Shown: positions 61,801-64,000 of the stretch, in pieces
Numbering within the stretch: position 1 is the stretch's first letter
Layout: the number at the start of each line of letters is the position of its first letter
Source: Diadema setosum
Taxonomy: Eukaryota; Echinodermata; Echinoidea; Diadematoida; Diadematidae
DNA length: 64,000 bases
Reading direction: 5' to 3'
Assembly: GCF_964275005.1 (NCBI RefSeq)
Contig: NC_092695.1
Coordinates: 10,250,197-10,314,196 of the forward strand
Notes under the pieces: model-generated
The model's input: the letters and a program-made list of their open reading frames with translations, nothing else
What the model was told of the DNA's origin: nothing
Databases searched by the model: none
Translations under genes and position numbers: made by a program

Positions 61801-63474
61801 CAATGGACGCATGGCGCGAACGCTACCACGCCGTACACAAGCAAATTACTGACTCGCGGGAAAACAATTCTTTTTCAGAGAATGGCGATAAGATTTTGAG
61901 CGAGAAAAAAAAATATGTCGACTTAGACGAGGGAATAAACACGTATTTCAGCTCAGTTGGCACTGAAAAATCAGGTCGACTTACGCGAGTTGTCGACTTC
62001 TAAATGTGGACTAAGACGAAGAAATTTTCAAGGAATAACAAAGGCAAAAATCGGGACTTTTTATCGTGTCGACTTTACTGTACTCTAGCTCCATAGTTTC
62101 AGCAGAGCCAGATGTGTATGTACCTCCCTGGTTTCAGGCAGGCAGCTCTCATCCAGCTAGCTCTCGCCAACTCCAGCACTTGTCTCCATCAGCATGCACG
62201 TATTATACAGCACAGGGTTACTATACATTAAGATAGCCCCTGTTCCCAGGCCCCCCATGCAATTGACACGATGTTTACGACCCATTCAGCGCGTACGCAA
62301 ATTCCTTTACCCTGTGGTTTTGCCTGGCGGCAAACCTGCTTTGAAGTTCCTGGAAATTTCCACCAGCCTGTTGCCTGGCTGGCACGGCCATGGGTGTCAA
62401 GTTTCCGTCAATCTACCTAGCTATTGTGAATGTTTTTCTTAATACACTTGTCACTTCATTACACACATTTTGCTTCACCTGAGAAGCTGCTTACAAGAGT
62501 GGTCTCACGCTCATGTAAGGGGAATGAATACTATTTCGGATATACTTTTTGATTACGCCTCTCATCGACGCAAATTAAGGTAATCACAGAGTTACTAACG
62601 CGTAATAGTGCGATGCTTTTGGTGCAATGGTGGTTTCATTTGTTTGCTAGTTTGTCCGTTTTTTAAGCTTCCATGAAATCAACTGTGTAAGTGTAAGTAA
62701 GTGTAAGCACAAGACAAAGGCAAGACTTAATCCGGGCGTTCCCGAACGCTGGCTACATGGAGCGATGGCTTCGTGGTCGATTGGGTGCAGTGAAGTTGAC
62801 ACTATTGTGTTCGAAACAAAGGCACTAAACAAAAGACTTTTAAGCTGGCGTTCCCGAACGCGGACGGCATGGGCGCATGCCAAGCTCGAGCCAAGCTGGC
62901 TACTTAACAGATAAGAAGGCATGCCGGACGCGGGCGAACGCTCGTGATACTAAATCTGTCACGCCTTACACACAGCCTAAGACTTCATGACTACTTGCTA
63001 GACATGCTGCTGATCAACATGGTGCATGTACAACTCACATTAATGAATTCTTACATCAAGTTGTTTTCATTGCAACTCATTGACAAATTGGCCTTCATCA
63101 ACATAAAATACCATTAATTAATGCATTAATTTGAATGAAAGCACAGTACCCGGTGCATGCTATAAGTTTTTTTTTTCTTTTCTTTTTAATCATGGCTACT
63201 CACTAAAACACTGAATAATCGGTGCTAAGAACATGTATCTAATCGATGAAGGGCAATTTGACAATCAGTTGCAACATGTTACTATCTGTGGTAGAGAGAC
63301 ACATGTTCTGGTTGTATTTCTCACCTCATCGTACACCCACAGCTGGTTCCCGCCTCCATGGTGACAGGGGTAGAGTATAGGCTCCGCCCCCTCTCTCCCG
63401 TAGGGAAAATCCACACACTGCTTCTTGTCCTTGGCCCCTGGCCTGAAGTCATCGTGCCACGTCAACTTCCAGTA
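55894..63474 (-). CDS. Polypeptide N-acetylgalactosaminyltransferase, last two coding exons (partial)
   Basis: Minus-strand exons 63474-63325 (50 codons) and 56061-55894 (55 codons plus TAA). Acceptors TCTCTCTCTCCAG and CCTCCTGTCCAG and the donor GAG|GTGAGA all agree, and the junction is phase 0. Together they read through YWKLTWHDDFRPGAK, PCHHGGGNQLWVYDE and then GKQLIYHPVSHLCLSVSE. This is the end of the ricin-B lectin domain of GALNT enzymes, which start mucin-type O-glycosylation in the Golgi. Visible landmarks are the CVD motif, the QLW (QxW) motif, the next CLS(V) motif and RWHW near the end. The last motif departs from CLD, so that lobe may not bind sugar. The catalytic domain and stem lie beyond the window. 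The isoform cannot be fixed from this fragment. Confidence 0.82.
56367..56577. mobile_element. TACTGTAAAA-family MITE, copy 3
   Basis: TACTGTAAAAT at the left and TTTTACAGTA at the right, with GCGAAT/ATTCGC motifs inside. About 211 bp, in the GALNT intron about 300 bp from the last exon. Confidence 0.7.
57330..58085. repeat. Inverted copy of the 71-bp array with its flank, about 9 units
   Basis: Reverse complement of the array at 620-2045. CGGCTCCGTAAG-type blocks occur at about 57488, 57560, 57630, 57703, 57770, 57841, 57913 and 58047, again near 71 bp apart, with one shortened unit at about 57980. The flank at 57355-57440 has the GGGCCACCAAAA motif several times and TTTCAGAAAT, matching 2085-2130. 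Shared array and shared flank show both loci derive from one composite element. Confidence 0.88.
58086..60039. other. Interior of the 6.2-kb element, no gene found
   Basis: AT-rich to about 58950, then less so. Short frames such as 58878-59102 and 59126-59362 show no known domain. No transposase motif recognised. Confidence 0.45.
60040..61520. repeat. Tandem repeat with about 325-bp higher-order unit, interrupted by a SINE complex
   Basis: GATTTGATGGACTTGCATTT-type anchors occur at about 60153, 60272, 60477, 60600 (diverged), 61332 and 61478. Spacings alternate near 120 and 205 bp, so the larger unit is about 325 bp. Each unit has TGCGTTTAAACGCA-like palindromes, TTGCGTTT and CGCAAGTCTTTTC. 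The array is split at 60754-61259 by a retroposed insertion. Confidence 0.7.
60754..61259 (-). mobile_element. tRNA-derived SINE complex with inverted copy and 12-bp target duplication
   Basis: AGTTTCTAGTTT occurs at 60742-60753 and again at 61260-61271, a 12-bp target duplication typical of LINE-driven retroposition. On the minus strand 60888-60962 reads as a tRNA-like head: TGGTCTAGTGG fits polymerase III box A and GGTTCGAATCC fits box B. A direct partial second copy follows at 61020-61124 (starting again with TTCAAATTCATGAAATTCTT). A third, opposite-orientation piece lies at 61125-61259. The outer ends TTGCAACTGATTGACAAATT therefore face each other. The inverted portion could come from twin priming. 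Not a functional tRNA gene: the acceptor stem does not close. Confidence 0.75.
61521..62690. other. Right interior of the 6.2-kb element
   Basis: 61900-62085 has repeated GTCGACTT motifs and ends GTCGACTTTACTGTA, similar in style to pogo termini. Otherwise nothing is recognised. The short open frames are unremarkable. Confidence 0.35.
63053..63276. mobile_element. Second copy related to the SINE complex, without the tRNA-like head
   Basis: TTTTCATTGCAACTCATTGACAAATTG at the left mirrors CAATTTGACAATCAGTTGCAA at the right. Interior pieces ATCATGGCTACTCACTAAAA and GTACCCGGTGCATGCTATAA match parts of the 60.75-61.26 kb insertion. The tRNA-like boxes are absent. It lies just outside the 6.2-kb element and about 50 bp from the GALNT penultimate exon's donor side. 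Confidence 0.65.
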
Positions 63475-64000
63475 CTGGAGAGAGAGACAAAATTCACCAT
63501 CCATTATTATGGTCATTTACTGTCAAAACTACAACATTAAAATCTTTGTGTGCCACGTTCGCATGCCCGACTCAGTCATCGGCTTACCGACTACCCATAG
63601 TTTGCAACTAGAAGCAACTTGAGGTGCTCATCTCACAGAAGTAACTAAGAACCGACAAGGGTTACGCTTAACCACAAGCTTACTGGTAGCTGAATTTACA
63701 TGAGCCCTCGTACTACAACATTCCAGGGGGTGTTCTTATCATCACGCTTTCTACAACTTAACTACATGAAGTCTTGTGGTTTATGAGCACATAGAGGATC
63801 GATGTGAAGCTAGATAACTGCAAGAGCATGCACACAGTTTCAGTTTAACTCTTTTGGGAATCTGCCATCACTGAAATTAGCAAACTTGAATCTAACTTGA
63901 ACTTACGGCAGTTTTTTGTGAACCAAGCAGCTATTAGTGAGCTTTAGATCTGCGACGCAAATGCTAAGACGACGCAGCCTCCCGGGTTGGACAATGGAAA
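63475..64000 (-). other. GALNT intron up to the window edge
   Basis: Follows the acceptor TCTCTCTCTCCAG of the penultimate exon. No further exon of the ricin domain or catalytic domain is recognised before the edge. Confidence 0.5.

Larger units (their letters stand above)
56721..62965. mobile_element. 6,245-bp TIR element (Harbinger-like?) with nested repeats
   Basis: The left end begins GGCGTGACAGATTTAGTATC; the right end is its reverse complement. The inverted repeat is 36 bp with two mismatches. TTA directly borders both sides (56718-56720 and 62966-62968), a 3-bp target duplication of the kind PIF/Harbinger/ISL2EU elements make. Subterminal GGAACGC and GCGTTCC motifs are repeated inside both ends. 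No transposase-like open frame is present, so this copy is non-autonomous. The interior holds the inverted 71-bp array, an AT-rich stretch, a second tandem repeat family and the SINE complex. The superfamily call is tentative. Confidence 0.8.
56062..63324 (-). other. Final GALNT intron (7.3 kb), mostly transposon-derived
   Basis: The intron between the last two coding exons. More than 85% of it is one nested element (56721-62965); a separate MITE lies near its 3' splice site and a SINE-related copy near its 5' splice site. No coding exon was found inside. Confidence 0.75.

Overview
The window looks like nuclear DNA of a marine invertebrate deuterostome, most likely an echinoderm such as a sea urchin. 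This is an inference from four things: AT-rich sequence with spliced genes (GT..AG introns), a TRIM gene of the RING/B-box/beta-propeller type, a CNBD2-like sperm-type cyclic-nucleotide-binding protein, and dense short inverted-repeat elements, several flanked by TTAA or TA. I saw no prokaryotic operons, rRNA, CRISPR array, retrovirus or LTR element.

Three protein-coding loci can be supported. (1) A TRIM E3-ligase-like gene on the minus strand (8717-10570) has an uninterrupted 617-codon coding region and a splice acceptor just upstream of the ATG. (2) A CNBD2-like gene runs on the plus strand from 22800 to 42275. I could assemble it by hand into 16 in-phase coding exons (909 codons), with one canonical cyclic-nucleotide pocket, a second degenerate pocket split by a long insertion, and a candidate alternative last exon. 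(3) The last two coding exons of a polypeptide N-acetylgalactosaminyltransferase (GALNT family) lie on the minus strand (63474-63325 and 56061-55894). They encode the end of the ricin-B lectin domain; the catalytic part lies beyond the right edge.

Layout. 1-8.7 kb: a 71-bp tandem array (about 620-2045), a pogo-like terminus, microsatellites and two hairpin elements. 8.7-10.6 kb: the TRIM gene. 10.6-22.3 kb: a near-perfect 166-bp palindrome, a miRNA-sized hairpin at 13.4 kb, a LINE reverse-transcriptase relic carrying a pogo-type MITE, microsatellites, and a large foldback element at 19.75-20.13 kb. 22.3-44.6 kb: the CNBD2-like gene and its 3' UTR, with a telomere-like tract and a small TTAA element in introns. 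45.3-47.8 kb: two TTAA-flanked inverted-repeat elements, then a modular element carrying exact DR1 nuclear-receptor motifs. 47.8-55.9 kb: mostly unremarkable DNA downstream of GALNT with a tandem duplication and MITEs. 56.7-63.0 kb: the final GALNT intron, holding a 6,245-bp element with 36-bp terminal inverted repeats and a TTA target duplication. Inside it sit a second, inverted 71-bp array, a second tandem repeat family, and a tRNA-derived SINE complex with its own 12-bp target duplication.

The three genes do not form an obvious functional unit. The least explained material is repetitive: the 71-bp arrays with a GGGCCACCAAAAT-type flank, the 6.2-kb nested element, and the element that disperses DR1 motifs.
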